Below, piece by piece: positions 26,278 to 34,395 of a stretch of DNA of 64,000 bases (position 1 is its first letter; each line of letters starts with the position of its first letter). The notes beneath the pieces are model-generated. The model worked only from the letters and a program-made list of their open reading frames with translations, was not told the origin of the DNA and made no database searches. The DNA comes from Streptomyces anulatus (GTDB lineage Bacteria > Actinomycetota > Actinomycetes > Streptomycetales > Streptomycetaceae), in assembly GCF_014650675.1 (NCBI RefSeq), contig NZ_BMVK01000002.1:477880-541879 (forward strand), in the 5' to 3' direction. A program made the position numbers and the translations under genes.

Positions 26278-27144
26278 CTAGCGGGGACCGGCTCCGCCGG
26301 CGCCCGGAACGGGGAAGGCTCCCGTGGCACGCCGGGTGATCTCGCCGTAGATCTCGGGGTCGGTGGTGCACGCGCCGAGCTCGACGAATTTCCGGGTGCC
26401 GTGGTAGTCGCTGGAGCCGGTCGTGAGCAGGCCCAGTTCGCGGGCGAGGCCGCGGAGCCGGGCCCGGGTGGGCTCGTCGTGGTCCATGTGGTCGACCTCG
26501 ACGCCGTCGAGGCCGGCGTCGGCGAGCGCGGCGATCGTGGACTCGGGTACCACCGCGCCGCGTTTCACGGCGGCCGGGTGGGCGAAGACGGTGACCCCGC
26601 CCGCGGCCTTCACCAGGCGGACCGCCTCGAAGGGGTCGAACTCGTGCTTCTCGGCGTACGCCCGGCCGCCGTTGCCCAGCCAGTCGGACGTGAAGGCGTC
26701 GGAGACGGTGGGGACGACGCCGAGTTCGACGAGGGCGGCGGCGACGTGCGGCCGGCCGACCGAGCCGTCCCCGGCGATCCGGGCGACCTGCTCCCAGGTG
26801 ATGGGGACGTCGAGGGCGCGCAGCTTGCGGACCATCTCCTGGGCGCGCGGCACCCGGTCGTCGCGCACGAGTTCCCGGGCGCGCTCCAGCTCGGCGTCGG
26901 CGGGGTCGAAGAGGTAGGCCAGCAGGTGCATGCCCACACCGTCGACGCGGCAGGAGAGTTCGGCGCCGGTGACGAGGGTGAGCCCGTCGGGCAGCGCGTC
27001 GATGGCCTGCTTGTGGCCGCCCACGGTGTCGTGGTCGGTGAGCGCGACGACGTCCAGGCCCGCTGCGGCGGCGTTCGCGACCAGCTCGGCGGGGGTGTCC
27101 GTGCCGTCCGACGCGGTGGAGTGGGTGTGCAGATCGATGCGCAC
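26278..27144 (-). CDS. PHP-domain phosphoesterase
   Basis: A 288-residue PHP-domain protein of the YciV/RNase AM-like group, which hydrolyses 3',5'-bisphosphonucleotides or short RNA 5' ends. Metal ligands are visible in DLHTHSTASDGT, LTDHDTVGG, FAHPAAVK and SSDYHGTRK. The length fits the family. The start is GTG after GGAGTCAAG. It is a single minus-strand gene with a gap to the next gene of about 87 nt. Confidence 0.9.
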   Translation of the reverse strand: MRIDLHTHSTASDGTDTPAELVANAAAAGLDVVALTDHDTVGGHKQAIDALPDGLTLVTGAELSCRVDGVGMHLLAYLFDPADAELERARELVRDDRVPRAQEMVRKLRALDVPITWEQVARIAGDGSVGRPHVAAALVELGVVPTVSDAFTSDWLGNGGRAYAEKHEFDPFEAVRLVKAAGGVTVFAHPAAVKRGAVVPESTIAALADAGLDGVEVDHMDHDEPTRARLRGLARELGLLTTGSSDYHGTRKFVELGACTTDPEIYGEITRRATGAFPVPGAGGAGPR

Positions 27145-27231
27145 GACGCTTGACTCCGGGGCTCGCGGGCGGACGGGGGACCGCTCAAGGATAACCGCCG
27201 CACGCCGGGCGTCCGGCCGCGCTCAGGGCCC

Positions 27232-27909
27232 CTACCGCTCGCCCGTCGCCTGCCGGGGCGGCGCCTCGGGGGCGGTGAGCAGGCGGGGGGTGAGCGCGCC
27301 GCAGGGGACGAGGTCCACCTCTCCCCCGGCGTCCCGCAGGTCGGTGAGCACCAGTTCGTCGTACATCAGCAGTCCCGACTGCTCGGGCCACAGGATCGCC
27401 CAGAGCCACAGCCCCCGCGCCTCGCCCGCGAAGACGGCGCGGTCCGACGGAGCGTTCTTCACGTGCCAGAGGGGGGTGGGGCGGCCGGCGGCGTGCACCT
27501 TGGCGTCGGGGGCGGAGTCGACGTCGAGATGGAGGCCGGGGTCCGGGCCCTCGATCCCGGCGTACCGGGCGCCGAGCCCGACGCCGAGCTCCTCGGCGAC
27601 CAGCAGCAGCTCGCCCATTCCGCCCAGCGGGCCGGGTCCGGAGCAGGCCACGGCGCTGGCGCGTCCGCCGCTGCGGTCGTCGCCCGCGCTGGCGACCCCG
27701 GTGAACAGCCAGCCCACGGGGAGCGGCCAGGGCATCCAGACGGGGACCTGGGCGCGGTGCACCACGACGCCGAGACCTTCGACGCTCGGCGGGATGACCG
27801 GCTGCATCGGGTGGACCTGGCCGTGCACGGAGCACTGCCAGGCGTCGGCGAAGAGACCGGGCGCCCTGACCCGGCCACCGCACTTCGGGCAACTGGGTTC
27901 GCCCCTCAT
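27232..27909 (-). CDS. Conserved protein with N-terminal zinc ribbon-like CxxC
   Basis: A 225-residue protein conserved in Streptomyces (DUF6758-type). It begins MRGEPSCPKCGGRVR with CPKC, then WQCSVHG, resembling a one-sided zinc ribbon. The rest is a compact alpha/beta domain with many Trp and Gly. The function is unknown. The start is uncertain: ATG 27909 gives the usual N-terminus but lies 13 nt after GGAGG, while TTG 27918 has closer spacing. Confidence 0.78.
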   Translation of the reverse strand: MRGEPSCPKCGGRVRAPGLFADAWQCSVHGQVHPMQPVIPPSVEGLGVVVHRAQVPVWMPWPLPVGWLFTGVASAGDDRSGGRASAVACSGPGPLGGMGELLLVAEELGVGLGARYAGIEGPDPGLHLDVDSAPDAKVHAAGRPTPLWHVKNAPSDRAVFAGEARGLWLWAILWPEQSGLLMYDELVLTDLRDAGGEVDLVPCGALTPRLLTAPEAPPRQATGER

Positions 27910-27993
27910 AGGGACCAACCGTCCTCCCCGCCGGTCCTCGCGTCAAGGACGATCACCCGTCCGCAGCGTGGCCCTGACCGGGAAAGATAGATG

Positions 27994-28027
27994 TAGCTTG
28001 CACTTATTAGCTTGCCTAACTTATTCT
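27994..28027 (+). promoter_or_regulatory. Promoter with candidate operator before the MFS exporter
   Basis: TTGCAC (27998-28003) and TATTCT (28022-28027) are 18 nt apart. Between and around them are two copies of TAGCTTGC (27994-28001 and 28008-28015), two of ACTTATT (28002-28008 and 28019-28025) and the inverted repeat TTAG-CTTGC-CTAA (28007-28019). The AT-rich block suggests repressor binding over the core promoter. Confidence 0.5.
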
Positions 28028-28091
28028 GTGCATAACGCATCGATCCGGAGCCGAAGACCTCCGGAGACGCCGGAGGAGAAGGAGAGAACCC

Positions 28092-29330
28092 ATGCAGGGA
28101 GAGGATCCGTTCGACGAAGGAGCGACGGGAGGCAGCATCCTGCGGCAGCCGAAGGCCGTCTGGGCCACGGCGGGCGCCTCCGTGGTGGCTTTCATGGGCA
28201 TCGGCCTGGTGGACCCGATCCTGCCGTCCATCGCCCAGGGACTGGACGCCTCGGCGAGCCAGGTGTCGCTGCTGTTCACCTCGTACTTCCTGATCACCGC
28301 CTTCGCGATGCTGGTCACCGGCTTCGTCTCCAGCCGCATCGGCGGCCGCAGGACCCTGCTGGCCGGCCTCGCGCTCGTCATCGTCTTCGCCGCGCTCTCC
28401 GGCACCTCGTCCTCCGTCGCCGAACTGGTCGGGTTCCGGGCCGGCTGGGGCCTGGGCAACGCCCTGTTCGTCTCCACCGCCCTCGCGGTGATCGTCGGGG
28501 CGGCGGCGGGCGGCAGCGCGGCGGCGATCCTGCTGTACGAGTCGGCGCTCGGCCTCGGCATGGCGTGCGGGCCGCTGCTCGGCGCGGTGCTCGGGGACGC
28601 CAGCTGGCGCTACCCGTTCTTCGGCACGGCCGCGCTGATGGCGATCGGCTTCCTCTGCATCGCCGCGTTCCTCAAGGAGCAGCCGAAGCCCGCCCGCAGG
28701 ACGTCACTGCTCGATCCCGTGAAGGCGCTCGGACACGGCGGGCTCGCCTCGGTGGCGGCCTCGGCGTTCTTCTACAACTACGCGTTCTTCACGATCCTGG
28801 CCTTCACGCCGTTCGTGCTGAACATGACCCCGTACAAGTCCGGCGCGGTCTTCTTCGCCTGGGGCCTGCTGCTGGCCGTCTTCTCCGTGCTGGTCGCCCC
28901 GCGCCTCCAGCGCCGCTTCGGCTCGCTGAAGGTGCTCGGGGCCTCCCTGGTGCTGCTCGCCGTCGACCTGCTGGTCCTCGGGTACGGCAGCCACGGCACG
29001 GCCGTCGTCGCCACGATCGTCTCCGGCGCGTTCATCGGCATGAACAACACCGTCTTCACCGAACTGGCCCTCGGGGTCTCGGACGCGCCGCGCCCGGTGG
29101 CGAGCGCCGGATACAACTTCGTCCGCTGGTTCGCCGCGGCGGCCGCCCCCTTCCTCGCCCCGAAGATCGAGGAGTGGACCGACGTCCACATCCCGTTCGT
29201 GGTGGCCGCGCTCGCCGCCCTCGTCGGAGCGGCCGTCGTGGGCGTACGGCGTACGGCGCTGAACCACGAGGCCGAGGAACGGGAGCCGGCCCACGCGCTG
29301 GAGGACGGTGTGGCGGTCTTCGCCGACTGA
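28092..29330 (+). CDS. MFS transporter (drug-exporter type)
   Basis: A 412-residue major-facilitator protein with about twelve transmembrane helices. The loop after helix 2 has GFVSSRIGGRRTLL, the MFS motif A, and motif C-like GMACGPLLGAVLG lies in helix 5, which is typical of exporters of the DHA1 type. The ATG follows GGAGAAGGAGAG. It probably exports a small molecule; the substrate is unknown. The AT-rich operator-like promoter suggests inducible control, but no regulator gene lies next to it. Confidence 0.92.
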   Translation: MQGEDPFDEGATGGSILRQPKAVWATAGASVVAFMGIGLVDPILPSIAQGLDASASQVSLLFTSYFLITAFAMLVTGFVSSRIGGRRTLLAGLALVIVFAALSGTSSSVAELVGFRAGWGLGNALFVSTALAVIVGAAAGGSAAAILLYESALGLGMACGPLLGAVLGDASWRYPFFGTAALMAIGFLCIAAFLKEQPKPARRTSLLDPVKALGHGGLASVAASAFFYNYAFFTILAFTPFVLNMTPYKSGAVFFAWGLLLAVFSVLVAPRLQRRFGSLKVLGASLVLLAVDLLVLGYGSHGTAVVATIVSGAFIGMNNTVFTELALGVSDAPRPVASAGYNFVRWFAAAAAPFLAPKIEEWTDVHIPFVVAALAALVGAAVVGVRRTALNHEAEEREPAHALEDGVAVFAD

Positions 29331-29343
29331 CCTCCCGGGCCGG

Positions 29344-29928
29344 TCAGTCCAGCGGTACGGACGTGCGCAGCGGGTCGCGCAGGTCCGTACCGTGCGTCAG
29401 CCACCGATCCTGGAGCTCCTGCGCGCCGCGCACCCGCTTCCAGGCGGCCTCGTTGTGCGTCATCGGCAGCAGCGGCAGGAAGCGCACCGGGTCCATCGGC
29501 TCGTCCAGCTCCAGGTCCTCCACCAGACCGCCGGACTCGGCGACCAGCACCGAGGTGAACGGCGCCCCGGTCCACAGCGGCTCCCCCAGGTCCAGCGAGG
29601 CGCCGGCGGCCACGATCAACCCCTCGACCTGCGGGGACGCGGCCAGCACGGCGAGCGGGCGCAGCACCTGGTCGGTGTCGGCGAGCCCGCCCCGTACGGA
29701 CAGGATCAGCTCGGCGCGGGGGCCCTTCACCGGGTCGGCGAGCGGAGAGGTGGGGTCGGCCATCGGCTGACCGGACATGCCGAGCGTCGCGTAGCGCACC
29801 ACGTCCCCGTCGAGGAAGCGCAGCACCTCGATGCGGTCGGTGCCCAGGAACGTCACATCGGCGCGGGCGTCCGGTTCCCCCAGGGCGGAACGGAGCCGGG
29901 CCTCGACCAGAGCGAGAATTTCTGCCAT
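29344..29928 (-). CDS. Suppressor-of-fused (SUFU)-like domain protein
   Basis: A 194-residue protein that matches what I know of bacterial SUFU-domain proteins: MAEILALVEARLRSALGEPD at the start, a middle with GPRAELILSVR, and a C-terminal LPLLPMTHNEAAWKR. Bacterial members have no established role. Some occur as toxin-immunity partners, but no toxin is next to this one. The ATG has no ribosome site. TATGCT (29935-29940) lies 6 nt before it, which suggests a leaderless message. Confidence 0.8.
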   Translation of the reverse strand: MAEILALVEARLRSALGEPDARADVTFLGTDRIEVLRFLDGDVVRYATLGMSGQPMADPTSPLADPVKGPRAELILSVRGGLADTDQVLRPLAVLAASPQVEGLIVAAGASLDLGEPLWTGAPFTSVLVAESGGLVEDLELDEPMDPVRFLPLLPMTHNEAAWKRVRGAQELQDRWLTHGTDLRDPLRTSVPLD

Positions 29929-30000
29929 GCCGCGAGCATAGATCGCGTAGGGAATGGGCAAAGTACGGGATTGGGCCTGGGGCGGCTGATAGCCTGGCCG

Positions 30001-30072
30001 CCGGTCGGGACAGCACGCAGAAGCGTTGCTCTTCTTCGTCCCGACGACACGTCGTCCCCCACGGGGGACCGG
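30001..30072 (+). promoter_or_regulatory. Structured RNA element in the corA leader
   Basis: Several stems that exclude each other can be drawn: CCGGTC/GACCGG (30001-30006 with 30067-30072), TCGGGAC/GTCCCGA (30005-30011 with 30038-30044), GACGAC/GTCGTC (30043-30048 with 30051-30056) and GTCCCCC/GGGGGAC (30054-30060 with 30063-30069). The element ends just before the ribosome site of the leader ORF. It matches no riboswitch I can recognise. Confidence 0.45.
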
Positions 30073-30093
30073 CCGGAGGAGGTGGGGACTGCT

Positions 30094-30153
30094 ATGGATC
30101 CAAGTCGACCGTGCAGTACCAACCGCTCTTCCGCGCCTCGTATTTCCCGTTGA
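30094..30153 (+). CDS. Candidate 19-residue leader peptide upstream of corA
   Basis: A short ORF (MDPSRPCSTNRSSAPRISR) with a strong ribosome site, GGAGGAGG, 11 nt before its ATG, lies 220 nt upstream of corA. It carries three prolines and four arginines, and Asp-Pro directly follows the Met. That arrangement recalls the proline-rich leader peptide of the Salmonella Mg transporter gene mgtA, where acidic-Pro codons destabilise ribosomes at low magnesium. Its role as a magnesium sensor is an inference. The strong ribosome site and position are seen directly. Confidence 0.5.
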   Translation: MDPSRPCSTNRSSAPRISR

Positions 30154-30227
30154 TCCGACGCCTCGTCGGTCGCCCGGTGCCGACATCGCCGTCGTGTCCG
30201 GATGACTCCTCGACAGCAGTTCGCGCG

Positions 30228-30248
30228 ACGGAAGAGCCCTTCGTTTTT
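30228..30248 (+). terminator. Weak hairpin with T5 run in the corA leader
   Basis: GAAG/CTTC (30231-30234 with 30239-30242), with two more pairs across a bulge, is followed by TTTTT (30244-30248). A T5 run is rare in this sequence. It could act as an attenuator between the leader ORF and corA, but the stem is short. Confidence 0.3.
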
Positions 30249-30373
30249 GCCTGTCTGTAGCGAACGCCGTCATCGCGCCCGCGCGGTGCCGCCCGCTTTG
30301 CGGACGTGAGCGCACGTCCCCATTCCGGGCTGTTCCACGCCCTCGCCGACGGCCCTCCGTGAAGGAGCCAGCC

Positions 30374-31501
30374 ATGTCGATGATCCGTGACCTGCGCGCC
30401 GCCGTGCGCCCGTCCCTGCGCCCGTCCCTCCGTAAGAACAGCGCCCCCTACAGCGCGTACGACCCCACCCGCGACCCGTCCGCGTCCAGCGCCGTCGTCG
30501 ACTGCGCCGTCTACCGCGACGGCCGCCGGCTGGCGACGCCCGCGACCCCGACACCGCACGAGGCGATGCTCCAGGTGCGGGAGGAGGGCGGCTTCGCGTG
30601 GATCGGTCTGCACGAGCCGACCGAGGCCGAATTCGCGGGCATCGCGCGGGAGTTCGGGCTGCACCCGCTGGCCGTCGAGGACGCCGTCCACGCCCACCAG
30701 CGGCCCAAGCTGGAGCGCTACGACGACACGCTGTTCACCGTCTTCAAGACGATCCACTACGTGGAGCACGCCGAACTGACCGCGACCAGCGAGGTCGTGG
30801 AGACCGGCGAGGTGATGTGTTTCACCGGCCGGGACTTCGTCATCACCGTCCGGCACGGCGGCCAGGGCTCCCTGCGCGCGCTGCGCCACCGCCTCCAGGA
30901 CGATCCGGAGCTGCTCGCCAAGGGCCCCTCCGCCGTCCTGCACGCCATCGCCGACCATGTGGTCGACGGGTACATCGCGGTGGCCGAGGCGGTGCAGGAC
31001 GACATCGACGAGGTGGAGATCGATGTCTTCTCCACCCCGGCCAAGGGCAGCCCGCGCGGTTCGGACGCGGGCCGGATCTACCAGCTCAAGCGTGAGGTGC
31101 TGGAGTTCAAGCGGGCCGTCTCGCCGCTGCTGCGGCCCATGCAGCTGCTGAGCGAGCGGCCGATGCGGCTGATCGACCCCGACATCCAGAAGTACTTCCG
31201 CGACGTCGCCGACCACCTCGCCCGGGTCCAGGAAGAGGTCCTCGGCTTCGACGAACTGCTGAACTCGATCCTCCAGGCGAATCTGGCGCAGGCGACCGTC
31301 ACGCAGAACGAGGACATGCGCAAGATCACCTCCTGGGCGGCGATCATCGCCGTGCCGACGATGATCTGCGGCGTCTACGGCATGAACTTCGACTACATGC
31401 CCGAGCTGGAGTGGAAGTACGGCTATCCGCTGGTGCTGGGCGTCATCGGGGCGGTCTGTTTCTCCATCCACCGCATCCTCAAGCGCAACGGCTGGCTCTG
31501 A
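30374..31501 (+). CDS. corA: Magnesium/cobalt channel CorA
   Basis: A 375-residue CorA-family channel. A large cytosolic domain (residues 1 to about 310) precedes two C-terminal transmembrane helices. The signature GMN is present in GVYGMNFDYMPEL at the end of helix 1. The start is ATG 30374, chosen over the in-frame GTG 30359 because GAAGGAG lies between them. It imports magnesium along the membrane potential, with the cytosolic domain sensing free Mg. A long leader with a candidate peptide ORF suggests control at the RNA level. Confidence 0.93.
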   Translation: MSMIRDLRAAVRPSLRPSLRKNSAPYSAYDPTRDPSASSAVVDCAVYRDGRRLATPATPTPHEAMLQVREEGGFAWIGLHEPTEAEFAGIAREFGLHPLAVEDAVHAHQRPKLERYDDTLFTVFKTIHYVEHAELTATSEVVETGEVMCFTGRDFVITVRHGGQGSLRALRHRLQDDPELLAKGPSAVLHAIADHVVDGYIAVAEAVQDDIDEVEIDVFSTPAKGSPRGSDAGRIYQLKREVLEFKRAVSPLLRPMQLLSERPMRLIDPDIQKYFRDVADHLARVQEEVLGFDELLNSILQANLAQATVTQNEDMRKITSWAAIIAVPTMICGVYGMNFDYMPELEWKYGYPLVLGVIGAVCFSIHRILKRNGWL

Positions 31502-31530
31502 GCGGTGCCGGTGGGTCTAGGCTCGCGCCC

Positions 31531-32067
31531 ATGACTGACGCCGCCGCGCCCGATGCCGCCGCCGACCTGCTGGAGAGGGCCCTCGTCGAGGAGGCCACGA
31601 AGAAGTCCGGTCTCGTCTGGGTACGGGGCGACGGGCCGGCCCGTGCCGTCTGGCACGTCTGGCACGACGGCGCGGCGCATCTGGTCGGCGGCGGGCCCGG
31701 CGAGCAGCCGCTGCCCGAGGGCCTGGCCGACGGCGGCCGCGCCGAGGTGACCGTACGCAGCAAGGACAAGGGCGGCCGTATCGTCGCCTGGAGTGCGGTG
31801 TCCCGTTTCCTTCCGCCGCACTCCGAGGAGTGGGAGGCGGCCGTCGCCGAGCTGAAGGGCAAGCGGCTGAACGCGCCGGACGCCGAGTCGATGACGGAGC
31901 GGTGGGCGCGCGAGTGCACCGTGGTGCGGCTGACGCCCGAGACCGTCAGCACCGCGCTGCCGGACACCTCGCTGGCGGCCGTCCCGCTGCCGACCGGGGC
32001 GACCACCCGGAAACCCGCTCCGGCGGCGCTCCCCCGGCTGCTGCTGAAGCGTCGCGGGAAGCGCTGA
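31531..32067 (+). CDS. Conserved hypothetical protein
   Basis: A 178-residue cytosolic protein, possibly of a split-barrel (FMN-binding-like) fold judging from strand-rich segments (VRGDGPARAVWHVWHDG, GRAEVTVRSKDKGGRIVAWSAVSR). No cofactor motif is certain. TAGGCT (31518-31523) ends 7 nt before the ATG and there is no ribosome site, so the message may be leaderless. It follows corA by 29 nt. Confidence 0.8.
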   Translation: MTDAAAPDAAADLLERALVEEATKKSGLVWVRGDGPARAVWHVWHDGAAHLVGGGPGEQPLPEGLADGGRAEVTVRSKDKGGRIVAWSAVSRFLPPHSEEWEAAVAELKGKRLNAPDAESMTERWARECTVVRLTPETVSTALPDTSLAAVPLPTGATTRKPAPAALPRLLLKRRGKR

Positions 32068-32098
32068 GCCGGGCCCCGTGAGATGAGCGGGGCCCGGC
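32068..32098. terminator. Hairpin terminator between convergent genes
   Basis: An 11-bp stem (32068-32078 with 32088-32098) starts immediately after the stop codon of the plus-strand gene and faces the lipoprotein gene. Confidence 0.85.
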
Positions 32099-32103
32099 CC
32101 GGC

Positions 32104-32874
32104 TCAGCCGGAGGACTTGGGGAGCTGGCCGCCGTAGTCGACGGTGTCGTCCTCCTCGGGCGCCTCCAGGGGGAAGGCCTGCCCCCAGTCGGCCAGCGTG
32201 ACCGTGCCCCCGCCGCCGCCCCGGGCCACCCGGACCGGATACGGCTGGTCCTCCAGGGAGACGTCGAACGCCCCTCCCTCGCCCTTGCCGCCCAGGATCT
32301 GGATGGTGCGGTGCCCGGCGACCGTGTCCCGGCCGCCCTTGTTGACCTTTCCGTTCAGCGCGAGCAGCCCGTCGAGCAGGACCTTCTTGTCGGTGAAGCC
32401 GCGCAGCTGGCGGTAGCTGGGGTCGCCCTCGGGGACCTTCACGTACTTGCCGCCGAGCTTGTCGGCGGCCGCCACGTCGGAGGACCCGTCCGCGCCGCCG
32501 CCGCTCTCCTCGTGGGTCCAGAACTCGGCGGGCGCCTTCAGATAGAGCTCGTCGTCGACCCGCAGCAGGGCGAAGCTCTGCTTCTTGGAGGTCACCGAGC
32601 CCATGCCGCCCTCCGCGTTGAGCTTCATCTCCAGCCGGTAGGTGCCGCCCTTGCTGACGAGCGTGCCCGACAGGCGTACGGCACTCGCCGCGTCGGCCGC
32701 CGCTCTGGCCTTCTCGTCGATCTCGGCCGCGGAGAGTTTGGCGACGCCGTTGGTCCCCTTGTCCGGGTCCTCCTCCGTGCCGCAGGCGGCCAGGGCCGCG
32801 GTGAGCCCTCCGCACAGCACGAGAGCGAGGGCGGTCCGGCGATGGTTCCGCACGGCCGGGGCGAAAGAGGTCAC
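32104..32874 (-). CDS. Putative lipoprotein (LppX/LprG-like fold possible)
   Basis: A 256-residue exported protein. RNHRR precedes a hydrophobic segment ending in the lipobox LAAC, so it is membrane-anchored by lipid. The mature part (for example SAVRLSGTLVSKGGTYRLEMKL and DDELYLKAPAEFW) is like the beta-rich lipid-binding LppX/LprG family, but this is only a resemblance. GTG 32874 behind AGAGG is preferred to TTG 32892. It lies alone on the minus strand. Confidence 0.82.
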   Translation of the reverse strand: MTSFAPAVRNHRRTALALVLCGGLTAALAACGTEEDPDKGTNGVAKLSAAEIDEKARAAADAASAVRLSGTLVSKGGTYRLEMKLNAEGGMGSVTSKKQSFALLRVDDELYLKAPAEFWTHEESGGGADGSSDVAAADKLGGKYVKVPEGDPSYRQLRGFTDKKVLLDGLLALNGKVNKGGRDTVAGHRTIQILGGKGEGGAFDVSLEDQPYPVRVARGGGGGTVTLADWGQAFPLEAPEEDDTVDYGGQLPKSSG

Positions 32875-33105
32875 GGGCGCACTGCCTCTCAACTGCGATC
32901 GGGGGTGGCAGACGGCAGCGTACCCGGGAGGCGCGCACCGTCCGGCAGCCAGCCGTACGGACGGGTCCGCCGGGGCGCGGTGCGGCGGTACGGGCTAGCC
33001 TGATCCCGGCGTACCCGTCGAAATCCGCTGGTCGGCGGCGTCGGTCCGGGAGGTCGGGCGGAGCGTACGGACACGGTGGACACGGACGGACGAAGGAGGT
33101 CGAGG

Positions 33106-34395
33106 ATGGCGGCAGTCACCCCCCGGGTCTTCGTCTCGCACCTGTCCGGCGTACCCGTTTTCGACCCGAACGGGGACCAGGTCGGCCGGGTCCGCGATCT
33201 GGTGGCGATGCTGCGGGTCGGCGGACGGCCGCCGCGCATCCTGGGCCTGGTGGTCGAGGTGATCAGCCGCCGGCGGATCTTCCTGCCGATGACCCGGGTG
33301 ACGGGCGTCGAGTCCGGCCAGGTCATCACCACCGGAGTCGTCAACATGCGGCGCTTCGAGCAGCGGCCCACCGAACGTCTCGTCCTCGGCGAGTTCCTGG
33401 ACCGGCGGGTGCGGCTGGTGGACGGCCCCGGCGAGGACGGTGAGGAGGTCACCGTCCTGGACGTGGCCATCCAGCAGCTGCCGGCCCGTCGCGACTGGGA
33501 GATCGACAAGTACTTCGTCCGCAAGGGGCGCGGCGGGGCGCTGCGCCGCAAGGGCGAGACCCTGACGGTGGAGTGGTCGGCGGTCAGCGGCTTCTCGCTG
33601 GACGAGCACGGCCAGGGTGCGGAGAGCCTGGTCGCCACGTTCGAGCGGCTGCGGCCCACCGATGTGGCGAACGCCCTGCACCACCTCTCGCCGAAACGCC
33701 GGGCGGAGGTCGCCGCCGCCCTGGACGACGACCGGCTCGCCGACGTCCTGGAGGAGCTGCCCGAGGACGACCAGGTGGAGATCATCGGCAAGCTCGCCGA
33801 GGAGCGGGCCGCCGACGTCCTGGAGGCGATGGACCCCGACGACGCGGCCGACCTGCTCTCCGAGCTGCCGGAGGAGGACAAGGAACGGCTGCTGGCGCTG
33901 ATGCGGCCGGACGACGCCGCCGACGTCCGGCGCCTGATGTCGTACGAGGAGCGGACGGCGGGCGGTCTGATGACGACCGAGCCGATCGTGCTGCTGCCCG
34001 ACGCGACGGTGGCCGACGCGCTGGCCCGGGTGCGGCAGGCGGACCTGTCCCCCGCGCTCGCCGCACAGGTGTACGTGTGCCGCTCCCCCGACGACACGCC
34101 GACCGGGAAGTACCTGGGCACGGTGCACTTCCAGCGGCTGCTGCGCGATCCGCCGTTCACCCTGGTCAGCTCGATCGTCGACAGCGACCTGGTGCCGCTG
34201 TCGCCGGACACCCCGCTGCCGACGGTCACCAGCTATCTGGCCGCGTACAACATGGTCTCGGTGCCCGTCGTGGACGAGACCGGTTCGCTGCTGGGCGCGG
34301 TGACCGTGGACGACGTCCTGGACCACCTGCTGCCGGACGACTGGCGCGAGACGGATCTGCACGGGGAGGAGGGGATCGGTCATGGCGGGCGATGA
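33106..34395 (+). CDS. MgtE N-terminal/CBS domain protein lacking a channel domain
   Basis: A 429-residue soluble protein. Residues 1 to about 170 contain two PRC-barrel-like segments. About 175-280 form an MgtE_N superhelical domain (LHHLSPKRRAEVAAALDDDR; DPDDAADLLSELPEEDK). About 285-420 form a pair of CBS motifs. In MgtE these domains sense Mg and gate the channel, but no transmembrane part follows here. AAGGAGGT precedes the ATG. It overlaps the DUF1003 gene by 14 nt. The mycobacterial Rv1232c is the likely counterpart. A regulatory role is inferred. Confidence 0.9.
   Translation: MAAVTPRVFVSHLSGVPVFDPNGDQVGRVRDLVAMLRVGGRPPRILGLVVEVISRRRIFLPMTRVTGVESGQVITTGVVNMRRFEQRPTERLVLGEFLDRRVRLVDGPGEDGEEVTVLDVAIQQLPARRDWEIDKYFVRKGRGGALRRKGETLTVEWSAVSGFSLDEHGQGAESLVATFERLRPTDVANALHHLSPKRRAEVAAALDDDRLADVLEELPEDDQVEIIGKLAEERAADVLEAMDPDDAADLLSELPEEDKERLLALMRPDDAADVRRLMSYEERTAGGLMTTEPIVLLPDATVADALARVRQADLSPALAAQVYVCRSPDDTPTGKYLGTVHFQRLLRDPPFTLVSSIVDSDLVPLSPDTPLPTVTSYLAAYNMVSVPVVDETGSLLGAVTVDDVLDHLLPDDWRETDLHGEEGIGHGGR

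Larger units (their letters stand above)
29929..30373. other. Divergent intergenic region with the corA leader
   Basis: These 445 bases hold the promoter of the SUFU-like gene on the left and a long structured leader of corA on the right, with a 19-codon leader ORF. See the separate entries. Confidence 0.5.

Noticed and set aside
28004..28025. Iron box (DmdR/IdeR site) before the MFS gene
   Set aside because: The right half resembles the consensus but the left half does not, so only a generic operator is claimed.
30001..30373. M-box (ykoK) magnesium riboswitch before corA
   Set aside because: No M-box consensus segments were found. The leader ORF and alternative hairpins explain the region better.
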